A DNA stretch of 64,000 nucleotides, taken from the NCBI RefSeq assembly GCF_001661265.1, contig NW_017566992.1, positions 1-64,000 on the forward strand, read 5' to 3'. The notes under the pieces were generated by a model. The model had not been told where the DNA came from, searched no databases, and saw only the letters and a list, made by a program, of their open reading frames with translations. The stretch is from Saitoella complicata NRRL Y-17804 (lineage: Eukaryota > Ascomycota > Saitoellomycetes > Saitoellales > Saitoellaceae). Below, in pieces: positions 31,008 to 43,300 of the stretch (positions within the stretch are counted from its first letter, which is position 1; every line of letters begins with the position of its first letter). Both the position numbers and the translations under genes were made by a program.

Positions 31008-31412
31008 ATCCAACTCCTCCGCATCAATCTCCGCCTTCCCAGTGACGAAGTCCATCTCAGCATACGGCACAAGTCCTGACCTCTTCCACACCCACCATCT
31101 AGCCATGGAAACGAAGTAGATCAACAACCCGATGTACGCAGCAACGAAGTTAGCTCCATTAAACTCACCAAAGAAGACGGCGAAACCTTGGATGAGGATG
31201 GACGGAACGGATCAGGATTGATCCTACACGAAGGACGCGAGTAACAAACCAATTGCAATGAACTGAATGTGTCTGGACTTCAACCCTCTCTTCACGGTGC
31301 TATACTTGTCCGCATGGATCTCCACCTGTCCCGACTCGATGTCGAGACGCTCCATCTCGAGCTCCGCCTCCTTGATAGCGCTCTTACTGATTTCGGGTCT
31401 GTCGTAATCCAT
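31008..31412 (-). pseudogene. Amino-acid permease relic with a large internal deletion
   Basis: The minus strand starts with a good permease N-terminus (MDYDRPEISKSAIKEAELEM.., then KRGLKSRHIQFIAIG), the point where relatives enter helix 1. About 20 codons on, after a stop, the frame of the last helix and tail appears: GFAVFFGEFNGANFVAAYIG, then RWWVWKRSGLVPYAEMDFVTG. Roughly ten helices (some 400 residues) are missing, so the gene cannot make a carrier. In fungi these proteins import amino acids with protons across the plasma membrane. The last codons and the stop now lie within the palindromic insert at 30912-31007. Confidence 0.85.
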
Positions 31413-31905
31413 TTTGCTAACCTAGGTAGGCAGCATGTATGGATCAAAACTGAGGAGACGACCAAGACCGTCGTTTTGTACGAGGCTTACGTCCTCCACC
31501 CCTAGGCCTTCCCAATTCCCCATCGCGATGCTTAAACGACTGCCTAATCAGGTATAAACCAGGTTTACGGTAAGCCTGTGCAAACCGCTGATTACTGCAA
31601 TTTGAATACCCTTACTATTACCTTAGTCGGGATTCTGACCGGCGGTTTCCGTTTGGGAGCGTGCGAGTTCTGCAGCTGGCGATTGCCGCCGGGGCAATCC
31701 CCGCAATGCCGTGAGATAATAAGAATGTACTTGATAAGCGATAGCTGTGAGCGGCCAGATAGAGAGTGCATTTGGAGAGCAGCTGTATACGGTATCCTGT
31801 CGTGGGTCAAGAAAATTGTCCCCGCAAGTACAGTTTGATCAAGGGAGCTCGAGGGGAGTGTGAGTAAACAATGGAAAGTTAACCATAGGATCTTACCATC
31901 AACTA
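31413..31905. other. Intergenic region, nothing recognised
   Basis: 493 bp between the permease relic's start and tRNA-Asp copy 5. A 7-bp inverted repeat (GATTGCC/GGCAATC near 31680-31698) is the only structure noticed. Confidence 0.45.
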
Positions 31906-31984
31906 TCCTTGATAGTATAGTGGCTAGTATACGCGCCTGTCATTGGGCTCGCGCGGGACCCGAGTTCAATCCTCGGTCAGGGAG
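31906..31984 (+). tRNA. tRNA-Asp(GTC), copy 5, with short intron
   Basis: 79 nt, exons as in the other copies; intron candidate TTGGGCT, same as copy 1. The downstream tract CTTTTTCTTTTTCTGCCTC is also shared with copy 1, so these two form a subfamily. Confidence 0.95.
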
Positions 31985-32045
31985 CACTTTTTCTTTTTCT
32001 GCCTCTTTTTCCACCGCTACCGCAAATGCCGTTGCAGGCCCTATA

Positions 32046-33304
32046 TCACCATCCCTCGTTCTTCCAGCAGATAAACGGCCCAGCCGGACCGTCCTCTTCC
32101 ATCCCATCCGTCCACAACCCAATAATTCCAATTCCCGGCACCAACATCCCCGTATAGATCCACCTCGTCTCCACATCCTCCTGATCATATATCTTCCTCC
32201 ACTCCACCAATGCATAACCCTCCGACATCCCTTCAATCCGTCTCGCACATCCCGTAAAACTGAATGAATCGAAATCCACCCCTCTGCCGGAGATGAGCCG
32301 ATATCCATCCGAAGGTGATGCAGCATTAGGCGTGGGAGGTGATTCCACGTGAAAGTCAAAATACTGGGGACCATCGAAGAACTCTCTGTAAGGTTCGGAG
32401 TTGGTTTGCATGCGCTCTGGTAAGGTGATGAAATCACTGTAATCGAGGTAAGAGTACAGACTGATCCACCTCCCGTCCAAACTCTCCTTCACATCCTTCT
32501 GGAAATCAGCTCTAACAGGGTCTCGCGGCCACCCAACAAGATCGTGTTCTTTGCTGAAATGATCATCGGCAATGATGTCATTATCTGTCTCATTCGTTTG
32601 AATCCAGTGTAGCATGACCCGTAGAATACAGATGAGCAGAATATGACTTTCGTAAGATGAACTATTCGCGGCGAGAAAGTGTTCAACGTTCGCACGATAG
32701 ATATAGGCTTGACAGTCGAGAACCTGGCCAGGGGACATAGTCCACGTACTCGGATCATTATCAAGCCAAGAGCGAGTGAGAAGGATAGTGAGCATCGGTA
32801 AGCACACGCCGAGATCATCGACTCTCGAATGTAAGCTCCGCCTGATTAGAGCGATGTTTTTCGCCTCGTTCTCCTCAATCACGTCATGGAGTACACGGCC
32901 AACAGCCTCTGGTAAGACGTCTTTCTCGGAATTGCCAAGGCGTCGGATAGCGACCATTCGTTCTTTGTAGTGTGCTCGGAACTGATCGCGAGGAAAGGCG
33001 GGTCTTGGCGAGTCAAAATCACGCAAGAAGAGGCTTTGCCAGAGGTGAGTTGAGGTGTTGATGACATTATGAATAGCTTTGGATGTCGTGCTGAGTGCTG
33101 TGATCGAGCTGAGAGGTAAGGACAGTACGATGACGGAGAAGATCTGTGCAAACCAAGTTAGTTCAGGTCAGAGCACAGGATCCCAAGCAGCAATAGTCGG
33201 ACTTCAGTTGGTAGATCAGACAAATAATCCGTCTCTTCTTCCGGTTCCTTCCCTTGACCATGAACTGGCCGTGAGAACGCCTTCATATTGCCCAGCTGAT
33301 CCAT
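32046..33304 (-). CDS. F-box protein
   Basis: The N-terminus begins at the ATG at 33304 and soon enters an F-box (YLSDLPTEVRLLLLGIL), which continues past an intron as PLSSITALSTTSKAIHNVIN, then TSTHLWQSLFLRDFDSPRPA. The C-terminal half ends with YTGMLVPGIGIIGLWTDGME and GPFICW, the pattern seen at the C-terminus of many filamentous-fungal F-box proteins. F-box proteins recruit targets to SCF ubiquitin ligases through Skp1; the target here is unknown. The exact splice is uncertain: a donor at GTGCTC near 33181 pairs in frame with an acceptor near 33114, but a weaker alternative exists. Total length near 400 residues. Confidence 0.75.
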
Positions 33305-33710
33305 TTCTAGTAGCTTTTGTGACTGCAATTGAGCCTGACCTGTCACTGATGAAGCTGGTTGACCTCATCCGGCGGTCAATTTCTGAGCTGGCGGCAACGC
33401 ACACGTTCATATAGAACAAGGTTTGAGCTACCTCCGTACGCGCCGAGAGCGAGGCTCGGGAGGCTGCAGTTTTGAGCTGCCTGATCCCGTCGGTGTAATT
33501 GCAGCCTATGTAGGAGACTGGCAAGAAACAATGAAAAGCACCAGTGAATTCCGTATGATTGACCGTGCTACCGGCTGAGTTCCCCCTGCTCTCGAAATGG
33601 TGATGTTTAACGTCTATCGATATTGCTACGACCGCGGTACGACGTCGACATGGTCTACAACTTGCGCGCTGATCCGTTCGCAAAAACAAACACTCCGAAA
33701 AAACAAGAAA
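33305..33710. other. Divergent spacer, nothing recognised
   Basis: 406 bp between the F-box gene start and the small membrane protein gene. No gene is supported. Confidence 0.4.
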
Positions 33711-34162
33711 ATGGACGCAAGCACCGTAAGTCACTGTCGCAGTGATCCGGGTCTTTGCTTAAGTTCTTGTGATCTCCACAGGTTATGGACACACTCCTCA
33801 CCGGCATGGGCTACGCCCAAACCGCCGTTCGCGAAACCACCCGCATCGCTGGTCCCCGCCTGTACGCCCTCTCCCAGTCGCACCCAGACTTAACCTCGAT
33901 CTTCATGCTCCTTGGTATTCTCTGGCTCAGTATGACTATTCTCACTCGCGCCGGTAGGTTCATGTACTCCACCGTAGTCAGCACCGTGAAAATGGCCATT
34001 TTCTCGGCTATTGTTGCGTTTGTCTGGGCTATTGTGCAAAAGGGACAGGGATTGACCAGGGAAGATGTGATGGAGATATTGCAGACGGCATATGGACAGA
34101 TCATTGGGAGCGTGCAGCAGTTCATCCCGGGACAAAAGAAGGGTCCCTTGGGATTGTGGTAG
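33711..34162 (+). CDS. Small two-helix membrane protein, possibly APQ12/NPAB family
   Basis: A 15-nt first exon (33711-33725, MDAST) is joined across a 56-nt intron to 33782-34162; 131 residues. Two hydrophobic segments are visible: TSIFMLLGILWLSMTILTRA at about 47-66 and VKMAIFSAIVAFVWAIV at about 78-94, separated by a short basic turn, with a soluble tail. Fungal Apq12-like proteins of the nuclear envelope, which affect nuclear pore assembly and membrane fluidity, have this size and layout, beginning after a PDLT-like segment. The match is by pattern, not by a decisive motif. Confidence 0.65.
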
Positions 34163-34349
34163 TGAGCGGTGTACGATACGACAGACGACGATTAGGGACT
34201 GGGATGATGGATAATAATATGAACAGGTAAATTATAGGAGTCGCGCTCTCTGTATTAGATGAGGTATACGATGCCAGAACTATGCAAAATCCCTTTTAAA
34301 CGCCAATGTAAAACCGATGATCCACAAGAAGAACCCATGCTGAACAAAT

Positions 34350-37300
34350 CTAAGCAAGCACAGCAACCAAAGCAGGGTGCTGAGAAATCTGAGCAGCGTA
34401 CTGCCCGTTCAAAGCCCTAACCAACTCAACCAACTCCTCCTTAACCTTCGGCTTCAACTGTTCATCAGCCTTCGCCAACACCGACGCAAGGACAGGGAGC
34501 AACTGCCCGGTCAATCCCATGACGATCGCGTCGTTGGTGCGGTAGAGCTGAATGATCATGTTGTAGACGGGAGTGTTCTCCTGGAAGTCATTCTCCAATG
34601 GCAAGTTTGCCACCAAATGAGGAAGGACCTGAGGGAGAGGAACAGCAGCAGCATTCTTCATGATCATGCGAGCAACACAGCCGATAGCGTTGTCCTTGCC
34701 ATTACGGTGGTTCTCACCCTCGAAGAAAGGCTGCAACTTCTTCAAGACGCTCATGTACTGGCTGGACAAATCCTCGTTGGAGCTGTAGACCAACAAACCA
34801 ACAGCGTAAGCCGAGTTGGACCTGACCTCAGCATCGGGGTCCTCGAGTCCAGCGTTGAAGAGCTTGAACATCGGGGCAGTGTAGGGCGTGATACCGGCCT
34901 TCAACCCACCAGCACACTCTCCGACACCAGCGACGGTCATAGCACGCTCAGCGTTAGAGCGCTTGGCGTCGTAGTACTTGAGCATAGACGGCAAGAAGGT
35001 ACCGAACGCACTTTGGAACTCCTCTCCGAGGGCGTAGGAGAGAGCAATGACGATGTCGAAAGCAGAGTCAACCAAAAGCTGGTCGTACTCAGCAGTGTCC
35101 TCGTCATCACCGAGCGGTCCATCTTCATCATTGTCGAGAACACCATCTTCGTAGTCATTGTCGATCTGACAGGTATGCTGCTTGTTGAGAATCTTAAGAG
35201 TAGCGGTAGCGATTCTCTCAAGATCATTGCCCAAAACGCCAGGGCCAGCAGTACGGACACAGTCCGCAATGTTGCGGCAAATCTCAGTGACGACCATCCT
35301 AGAAGAACATTGTTAGCCATCGGCTCCAAAGAAAAACCCGAAATTCTTCATGGCTGCAAATCCACGCTTGCGAGATATAGAAAGGAGTCAGGACACGAGG
35401 GTTTAGATTTAATTAATAAATGGTTCGTGCCATTTGGTTTAGCGTCAGCGTTTTTTTCCGAATGAGCTGGGTATGTGTTCATCTCGACCAATCCATATCT
35501 CTCGCGGTGCAGCTCATGGGAAGGAAGGAGGGAATATACATACTTTTCATCTTCGTCCTCCCACTCCTGGAGAGTGAGGTTACGGACCATGGTGGCAATC
35601 TTGGCGACGTCGGGGTGCATCGAGTTGGCAGCGGCGATTCCAGGAGTCCACTCAGGCTGACCCTGGGACATCATGACGTTCAAAGTAGAGACGAAGCGCC
35701 ACAAGGAACCGAAGGCAGCCTTACGGACACCCTCGTAGAAGTGAGTGGTAAGACCCATAAGAGCCTCAGTACACTTCTCGAAGTAAGGCATGAAGGCGTG
35801 CTTGGTGTGAGCGAAGATCTCGCCCATAGCGTCACCAGCAATCTCCTTCTCCATGGCGATAGCAGAGTTGACACCGAGGTTACCAAGACCATCCTCGTCA
35901 TCGTCATCCTCACCACCGAGGTTGATAGTACCGTCCTCACCGACCAAGTCCTCGTGCTCCTCCTGCTCACAGGACTTGATGAGGTCAGGAACGATGTACT
36001 CCAAGAAAGGAGCAAAGTCAGCACCGTAGACACGGGCCATGATCGCGAAGAAGCAGAAAGAGCACTCGCGAACACGGGGGTTACCGATGTTCATACCCTC
36101 GTGGGCAAGCTTAACGACAATATCAGCGAATGGGCCGAAGCGCTCTTTACCAACAGCACCAGCGACGGAACCGATGGTGTCAGTAACAACACCACGGAGG
36201 TCCATCTCCTCGCTGTCCTCGGACTTCAGGCCGAGGTAAGGCTCGAGGGACTTCATGGTCATCTCGAAGTAAGGAACGAACTCATCCTCGGCGGCGTGAG
36301 CAGCAGAGCCAATGGCAGCAGCAACGGTAAGCTTGACGCTGGTAGCGGCACCAGACTGCAAAACAGCGCAAAGACGCTCCATCAAGCGAGGTAAGTAACC
36401 GACGATGTCATCCTTCTTCAAACCCTCGAGCAAGGCATCAAGAGCGTTACAAGCAGATGTAGCAACATCCTCACCAGAGGTCGCCATGATGGCAAAGACC
36501 AATGGAATGAAGTCAGAGTGCTGAGCGGAGATAATGTCAGGCAACTCCTCGGCCAACTGACCAAGAAGAAGCAAACCCGCACGACGAACGACGTTCTCGG
36601 AGTCGGCAAGACCCTGCTTAACCAAAGGCAGAATAACGTCAAGCTGATTGGATACGAAGTCAACGGAACCCTCAACAGCGACAGCAACAGCAGTCAAGGC
36701 AGCCTTGCGGTGTCCTGGGTCGGCGTTGTTGAAGTATTGAGGGATAGCGTTCATCAATGGTGCCATGACGGCTGACGGGGGAAGGGAGGTAGCCAACTGG
36801 TCGATGGTGCGGAAAGCCAAGCGAGACGGACAGTCATCCTCGGGAGTGGGAGAATCCTCCTCCGTGCAGATCTGCAAGAGCGCAAGAGTAAGCGCGGGAC
36901 CGAGGTTGAGCTTCTGTAGCTTGGAACGCTTGAAGCGGACGCAAGTCATGATAAAGGACAAAGCCATGCATCGGAAGGTCTCGTCGATCTCCTTGGATTG
37001 AGCGAGCTGGACCATGAAGTTGACGAGGTCAGCGACGTGCTTGGCGATCAACTGAGGGTCAAGGATAAGGAGGGTGTTGAACACCTCGAAGGCGTTACGG
37101 GCCGCGGCCTCGTCACCGGCCTGAATGACTTCCTGCAAGACGTTGACCATGGAGGGAAGAATCTCTCGGAACATCTTGACAGAGTGCTTATCCTCGCCGT
37201 CCAAGATCTCACTGACCTTGCCCATAGCGAGCAAAGTAGTGGACCTAACCTCGAGCGACTCGGGATCTTGGATGGTACGGCCGAACAAGGCGAAAAGATC

Positions 37301-37741
37301 ACCCATACGCTCAGTGAAGATACTCTCAATAGTCTCAAAGAGAGTGTAAAGAATGTAAACACCGACCTCACGGTCCGAAGCCTTCTGGCTGGTAGCAGCC
37401 TGGCTAAGGAAAGCAGGAAGGTCGTTCCAGGCACCAGCAGGCATATCGGTCTTGGCAATGCTCGAGATAACACGGGCAGAAGCATGACGGACCAGCGCAC
37501 TCTGCTCTGCCAAGGTGCTCTGCAAGAGCGACTGGCGCACCTGGGCCTTCAAATCCTCAGGAAGGTCACCCCAGAAAATAGGAGCGAGCTTACGTGCCTC
37601 AACAGCAGCCAACTGCTTAATCTGCACATTGGCATTTTGCTGGAGAATATGGATAAGAGCCGGCAAAGACTGCGGCCGAGAATAGACATTATCCTTGAGC
37701 GTCTTAGTCGCAGTAGCGATCAATTGGGTGTCTGGTGCCAT
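34350..37741 (-). CDS. KAP123: Importin beta-4 / Kap123 karyopherin
   Basis: Exons 37741-35544 and 35298-34350, with a 245-nt intron, give 1048 residues. HEAT repeats cover the whole length; family-typical segments are KQLAAVEARKLAPIFWGDLP near the N-terminus, YLPRLMERLCAVLQSG and KQGLADSENVVRRAGLLLLG in the middle, and MTVAGVGECAGGLKAGI in the last third. An acidic loop (GGEDDDDEDGLGN) resembles the Kap123 insert. Kap123 imports ribosomal proteins and histones H3/H4 into the nucleus via Ran-GTP. The intron is much longer than others in the window. Length is normal for the family. Confidence 0.93.
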
Positions 37742-37987
37742 GGTTTGGCCCAGAAGGGTCTCCAGGTTGGAGACATATGTAGGCTATAAAACAAGACATC
37801 AGGACTTGTTATTGCAAGAAGTTGTTTGTCGAGGTGACTTACATCCATCTCTGCCAGAGAGCTGGGTCTCGATATATAAGGGGAGGAGCGGGTTGGAGAT
37901 GCGCTTGTAAGCTGCCCTTCGTTTTTTTCTGCGTGGGGTGGGAACCTTCAGGCACGGCAAACACCGCGGTTTTAACCCTTTACATAT

Positions 37988-38985
37988 TTATCGCTGAATA
38001 AAGTATCTTGATCGATCTATCTTCTTCAGCGACATCATGACAACCTCATTCACCATCTCAAACTGATCCAACGTCTGCACCATCAACATCCTCCTCTCCC
38101 TCAACCACTCCACAATATCGATTACCAGCTCCTCCTCCGTTCCGAATTTACTTTTGTTCCTCAACAAGTATTCGATAGCTGTATGGATTGAGATGAACGT
38201 TCCAGTACGTCCGACACCGGCTGAACAGTGCAGCAGCAGCGGTGTCGCCGGTGTGGATGAGAGGTTAGGCAGGGTAGGCACGAGAGCGGTAGGTTTCGTT
38301 CGAAGAGCGTCAACCTGCGCAACAAGCGTCAAAAAATCCGCCGGTTCGAGAGCTGAGTGATCAGCCCACGTCGTACTCCACAAATGATACACATCCCACT
38401 CCTTCCCACTGCCGAGCTTGACCTTGATCACCCGTAACGTATTCATATTCTGGTTACCCGTGCTTGGGAGATTCCATTCACCGGTGCATTCAACGTGTAC
38501 GTCGCCATAACTCTGGGATTGTCCGGCTTCTGGCCAGTATTTGTGGCATTTCGTACGTCCGCCTTCGGAGAGGGGGGTGAGCATGATAACGATTCTGGTG
38601 CCTTGCTCGACCACCAGTTGCCAGAAGTGGCCAGATGTATTAGGTAATGGACCTTGTGTCGCTATATATGTTGGAAGTGCAGGATCCTCGTGATAAGAAG
38701 GGATCAATGACGCATTGATATACCCTCCATTCGAAAGCTTTAGCCGAGAGTGTTCGTCTGTGAAATCTGGTTAGTACACGCCAAAATCGTGCATACGAAA
38801 GAGAGTTCACATGGCAACACGTCTCTATACCTATTCCTGCTCTCGTTCTCCTCCTTCTGTGCTTCCAGGACTGAATACGGGGAGTGCAGATCGTCTGATT
38901 CGTCTAGTCGTCTATACTCGGCTTCTTGAATTGCCCGGTAGGAGGCAGCGCCTGCTGAGGCTGATGAACGCGAAGGACGGGTCAT
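37988..38985 (-). CDS. Protein tyrosine phosphatase, classical type
   Basis: Exons 38985-38811 and 38757-37988 with a 53-nt intron; 314 residues. The join restores RYRDVLPYEHSRLKL, a classical PTP entry motif, followed by GGYINASLIPSY, TYIATQGPLPNT, FWQLVVEQGTRIVIML and the active-site loop HCSAGVGRTG at about 235-244 (Cys236). The Q-loop region reads MLMVQTLDQFEMV. The WPD loop reads WAD (TTWADHSAL): the acid Asp is kept but Pro is Ala. Yeast Ptp1 is the nearest well-known type. The frame stays open upstream of the ATG with no better start. Substrate unknown; probably MAP-kinase pathway regulation, by family only. Confidence 0.9.
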
Positions 38986-39294
38986 GAAGTTCCAGAAGCG
39001 ACGAATGATGGACGGCTCAAGGAAGGGTGAAGGTCCTTGAAGGTGGGTTTGGAGTTTGGAGACCGCGCGAGATTACGTGCTGCAAGTGCACAGACCTACA
39101 GTCCGGGGAAGCGCCGCTGATAACCCCGGACCGACGACGTCTTGCTAGACGAGGAAAGATGGGTTCTTGGCATTTGGACGACAATTTCAATGCGAAAGTT
39201 CAAATCAATATTGTTTTGATGTACAGGGCCGTAGCCCACTTCATCCATCAACCCCGTTCCATGTCCACCAGCTGTATCTATGCTACACTCAGAT

Positions 39295-40186
39295 TTATTT
39301 CTTCGGCTCCTCCTTCTTCTCCTCAGGCTTAGGCGTCGGCAACTTCTGCGATGCAGGCCTCTCATCTCTACCAGTACCAACCATCTCCCATGGAGACTGT
39401 CCACCATCAAAGTTCCTGAACGCCTGCTGCAACTCCAACGGCTCCACAACGACACGCTTCTTCTCCTCGTCGTATCGCACCTCGGTGTATCCGGTAAGGG
39501 GGAAGTCCTTACGCAGAGGGTGACCCTCGAAACCGTAGTCGGTCAAGATTCTACGGAGATCGGGGTGGTTGAGGAAGAAGATACCGTACATGTCGTAGGC
39601 TTCACGCTCGTACCAGTTGGCACCCTGAAAGAGGTCGGTGACTGAGGGCACTGGCGAAGCCTCGTCAGCGTAGGTCTTGACCCTGATACGGGCGTTATGG
39701 CGGTGGGAGAGCATGTTGTAGACAACCTCGAAGCGGTTGGAGCGGGTGGGGTAGTCGGCACCGGCGATGTCCATGACGGACTTGAAGGAGGCGTTGGTGT
39801 GGTCACGGAGGAAGGTCATGACGGGGATAACAGCTGATGGACCGACGTAGACAGTGAGCTCATCCTTCCAGACGGAGAACTGCTGGATGTATTTGGGGAG
39901 GGCGGCGAGTAGGTAGTTTCCGTACTCGGTCAAGTTCCTGGAGCAATTGATCAATACCGCCGAGTATATGCACATAAAAAGACACGCACTTTCCAGTCTC
40001 GATGTGCTTGTCGGCCGGGTTAACGACAGGGACCTTCAACGGCCTGTGGTGGGAGCCATCAGGGCCGGCAGCAGCGGCGGGCGAAGGAGGAGTAGGAGCG
40101 GCGGCAGCACGCGCAGCAGTGGTAGCGAACCCACGGGCGACCTGACGGGTGGACTGACGGATCAAGACTGATCTCAGAGACTGCAT
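39295..40186 (-). CDS. NADH dehydrogenase complex I 30-kDa subunit (NDUFS3)
   Basis: Exons 40186-39990 and 39937-39295 with a 52-nt intron; 279 residues. A mitochondrial leader ([27 protein letters not shown]) precedes the subunit body, with the 30-kDa signature [32 protein letters not shown] and [18 protein letters not shown]. It belongs to the peripheral arm, near the quinone site, in the mitochondrial matrix. Its presence rules out budding yeasts such as Saccharomyces, which lack complex I. Start codon faces NOT4 with 194 bp between. Confidence 0.96.
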
Positions 40187-40380
40187 TTTTGCGTATATGG
40201 TTGCTCTATGCTGTCCTGCTGTTGCGTAGTGTAAGGCGGTAACTGGGCATTTCATTGGCTGGTTTTCGTGCCTAGTCAGGGTAACCCGTGATTTCGCTAC
40301 GACGACAGCAAGCGCGTCCGACCGTCGAACTGGCAACAGAAGCAGCATACACTCCCTAGAGACGGACAAGAATACACGCC
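40187..40380. promoter_or_regulatory. Bidirectional promoter, complex I subunit and NOT4
   Basis: Only 194 bp separate the two divergent start codons, so the core promoters must overlap or touch. No sure TATA box was found. Confidence 0.6.
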
Positions 40381-43300
40381 ATGATGAACGATTCCTACAT
40401 CTCCGACGATGAGGAAGACCTTGAATGTCCCCTCTGTATGGAGGAGATGGATCTGTCGGATCGGAACTTCAAGCCGTGTCCCTGTGGTTACCAGGTGTGT
40501 CGGTTCTGCTGGAACCACATTCGGGAGAACCTCAATGGACGCTGTCCTGCTTGTCGTCGACTGTATTCCGAGGAAACTGTCGAGTTTAAGCCGATGACGG
40601 CCGAGGAGTATGTTTACTGTGCTACAACGTGTTGCGCCAAGCTGACAATGTTTACAGGTACAAGACGGATCAGAACCGTCTACGACGTGTGCAAAACGAG
40701 AAGAAGTTGAAGGAGAAGGAGCGTCGCGAAATGGAGGCAGCTTCGCGCAAGCATCTTGCCAACATGCGCGTTGTCCAGAAGAACCTCGTCTATGTTACCG
40801 GTCTTTCGCCCAAGATTGCGAACGAGGAATTGCTGCAAACGTTGCGCGGGCCCGACTACTTCGGACAGTACGGCAAGATCTCGAAGATTGTTATCAACAA
40901 GAAGAATCCCACCGCTATGTCTCCAGCAGCTTCTGCTGTTGCGCATGCATCTGGACAGATTGGCCCCTCGGGCACCCTCGGTGTTTATATCACGTATGCT
41001 ACGAAGGAGGCAGCCGCTCGTGCCATTGCTGCGGTGGACGGTTCGGTGAACGATGGTCGTATTCTCCGGGCTTCCTATGGAACTACCAAGTACTGCTCTG
41101 CATACCTCCGCAACCAGCCATGTCCGAACCCGAACTGCATGTACCTCCACGAACCTGGAGAGGATATCGAATCTTACACCCGCGAGGATCTTTCGACTAT
41201 CCAGCACACTGCCAAACAGGCCGAGTTCAGACCTACCCCTACACCTCCTCAATCGGCAACTCCTCAGCCCACTCGCGTTATTCCGTCTGCGGTCAGCCGT
41301 CCGAGAGGCGGTTTCGACATGGAGTATTCGGGCTCTTCCGATGCAGAAGGATCTGCTCTCCCCGCTACGGCATCTTGGGCAAGCAACTCCAAGCCCGCGC
41401 CCCCTCCCGCACCTAAGGAGGAGGAGCAGCGCAAGGCACGCGTTATCCGTCTTGGTCCCACGCCAAAGCCTGTCGCCGCACCGAAGTCCGTCGACAAGAC
41501 CAAGCCCGAGCCATTGCCTCAAGCCCCAGTTCAGAACGAGGTGAAGGAGAAGGTAGAGGAGAAGGAGAAGGTCGTCAGTCCAGTCAAGCCTATCCCAACG
41601 AAGGCGGAGAACGCAACGGCTGGACGTGCGCCAGTTGCTGCTGCCCCGATTGCTCCGCCAAAGCCTGTCGAGGCTCCGGTTGCGGTTGCAGCTGCACCCG
41701 CACCAGCTCCGGTTCAAGAGAAGCAGGCGCCCAAGATCCTTACGCAGAAGCGTGCCAGGTCACCTACGGACCTTTTCGACAACATGCTTCAAGTGCTTGC
41801 CTCTTCTCCTTTCAAGTTTGTTTTCGCTGCTTCCGTTGCTTCTAGCCCCGACTTTGCCGAGGCCAAGGCAGCACCCTCCTTCTTCACTTTCGACCGTGAA
41901 GCAGGTTTGAAACAGCGCGATACCGCCCGTCAAGCACGGGAAGCTGAGCAGAAGGCCCGTGCGGCCAAGGTTGCCGCCAGTGCTCGTGCTGAACCCCCAG
42001 TGTTGAGCAGGAACTTCGATCCTTTTGCATTGGTCGAGGCTGATAAGATGTCGGCATCTGGTTCCGCTTCCGGTTCTGGCAATGGACACAAGAGACAGGG
42101 ATCAAGATACGGATTTACTGGATCTGCCCCTGAAGTGAGAGCCGCTCCTGGCTTGGGTGGTGCTCCCGCTGCTCCTGCTGGTTTTGCTGGAAGGACTGCG
42201 CCGCCGCCTGGTGTTACGCCTCCTCCTGGACAGCATGTTAGGATGGGAGGTGCACCTGGACTTGGATTTGCTGCTCAAGGTACTGCTACGCCTCCTCCAC
42301 CTGGCATTTACGCTGCTCCTGAGCAGCAGCAGCAGCCTGTCGGAAGTGCCGCTCAGTTCGGTGATCTTCAGATCGGCGGTGGTGCGCCTAACGGCGCTGG
42401 CGTTGACCAGAAGAGTGACCTCTTGCAGCAGTTCTTCAAGAACGCTGCCGCGCAGCCACAAGGACAAGGCCAGGTCCCTACTGGCCCTAGAGGCGGACCC
42501 GAGTTGCAGGATCCCGCGATTATGAGCATGAGGGTCTCGCCCGCACAAGTACAGGGCATGCAGCCCACTCAAGGTACGTTCCCTAACCCCCACCACGTAG
42601 CTGAATGCTTATACTCATCAGACGACCAGGACGCGCCGATCTCCTTCAACTCTTCGGCTCTGCTGGACGAGGAGGATTCAGAGCCTAAGCTCTCTACTAA
42701 CCCATCTACCATCCCCGAAACGAAACCTGAAAGAACGAATGTTGATCCTGTGTCTGTTGTTGAGAATAAGAATTTCCCGAGTTTGCCGAGCGGAGCTGTG
42801 AGGACGGGGGAGAGTATTGCGAGGAAGGCGGCTGCGGATATACCGACGGCGATTTCGAGGCCGAATACTGGGAAGAGTACGGCGAGTTCGGCGAGTGCTG
42901 GGTCATTTGCTGCGGTTGCGCAAGCTACAGCTGCAACTACTGTTCCGGCACCGTCTACGCCGGTGAGTACAGTTGTTGCGCCAGTGGCCGCCGAACCTGC
43001 AAGGCCGTCGACACCGGTGAGGAAGGCGAGTACTATCACTCTTCCGCCAAGTTACTCGGCTCCTGTTACGATGCCACAAACACCAGCACCGGCTACGAAG
43101 CCGGAGGTAGCTGCAATGCCGGTGACTATGCCTGTTACTCCTCGACAGGAGCCGGTTGCCTTTAAGCAGCCTGTCAAGGGACGTGTCATTACTATTCCTT
43201 CCGCCGCTCCTTCGACGCCGGCCGCATCAGCATTAACTTCTGCCGTTGAGTCGCCATCTACGCCGGCCAAGCCGACGTATATCGAGATGAACAGCACTCC

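Noticed and set aside
32046-33734. tRNA-derived and spacer open frames around the F-box gene
   Set aside because: They translate tRNA-Asp or cross introns in the wrong frame; only the F-box reading has family motifs on both sides of the intron.
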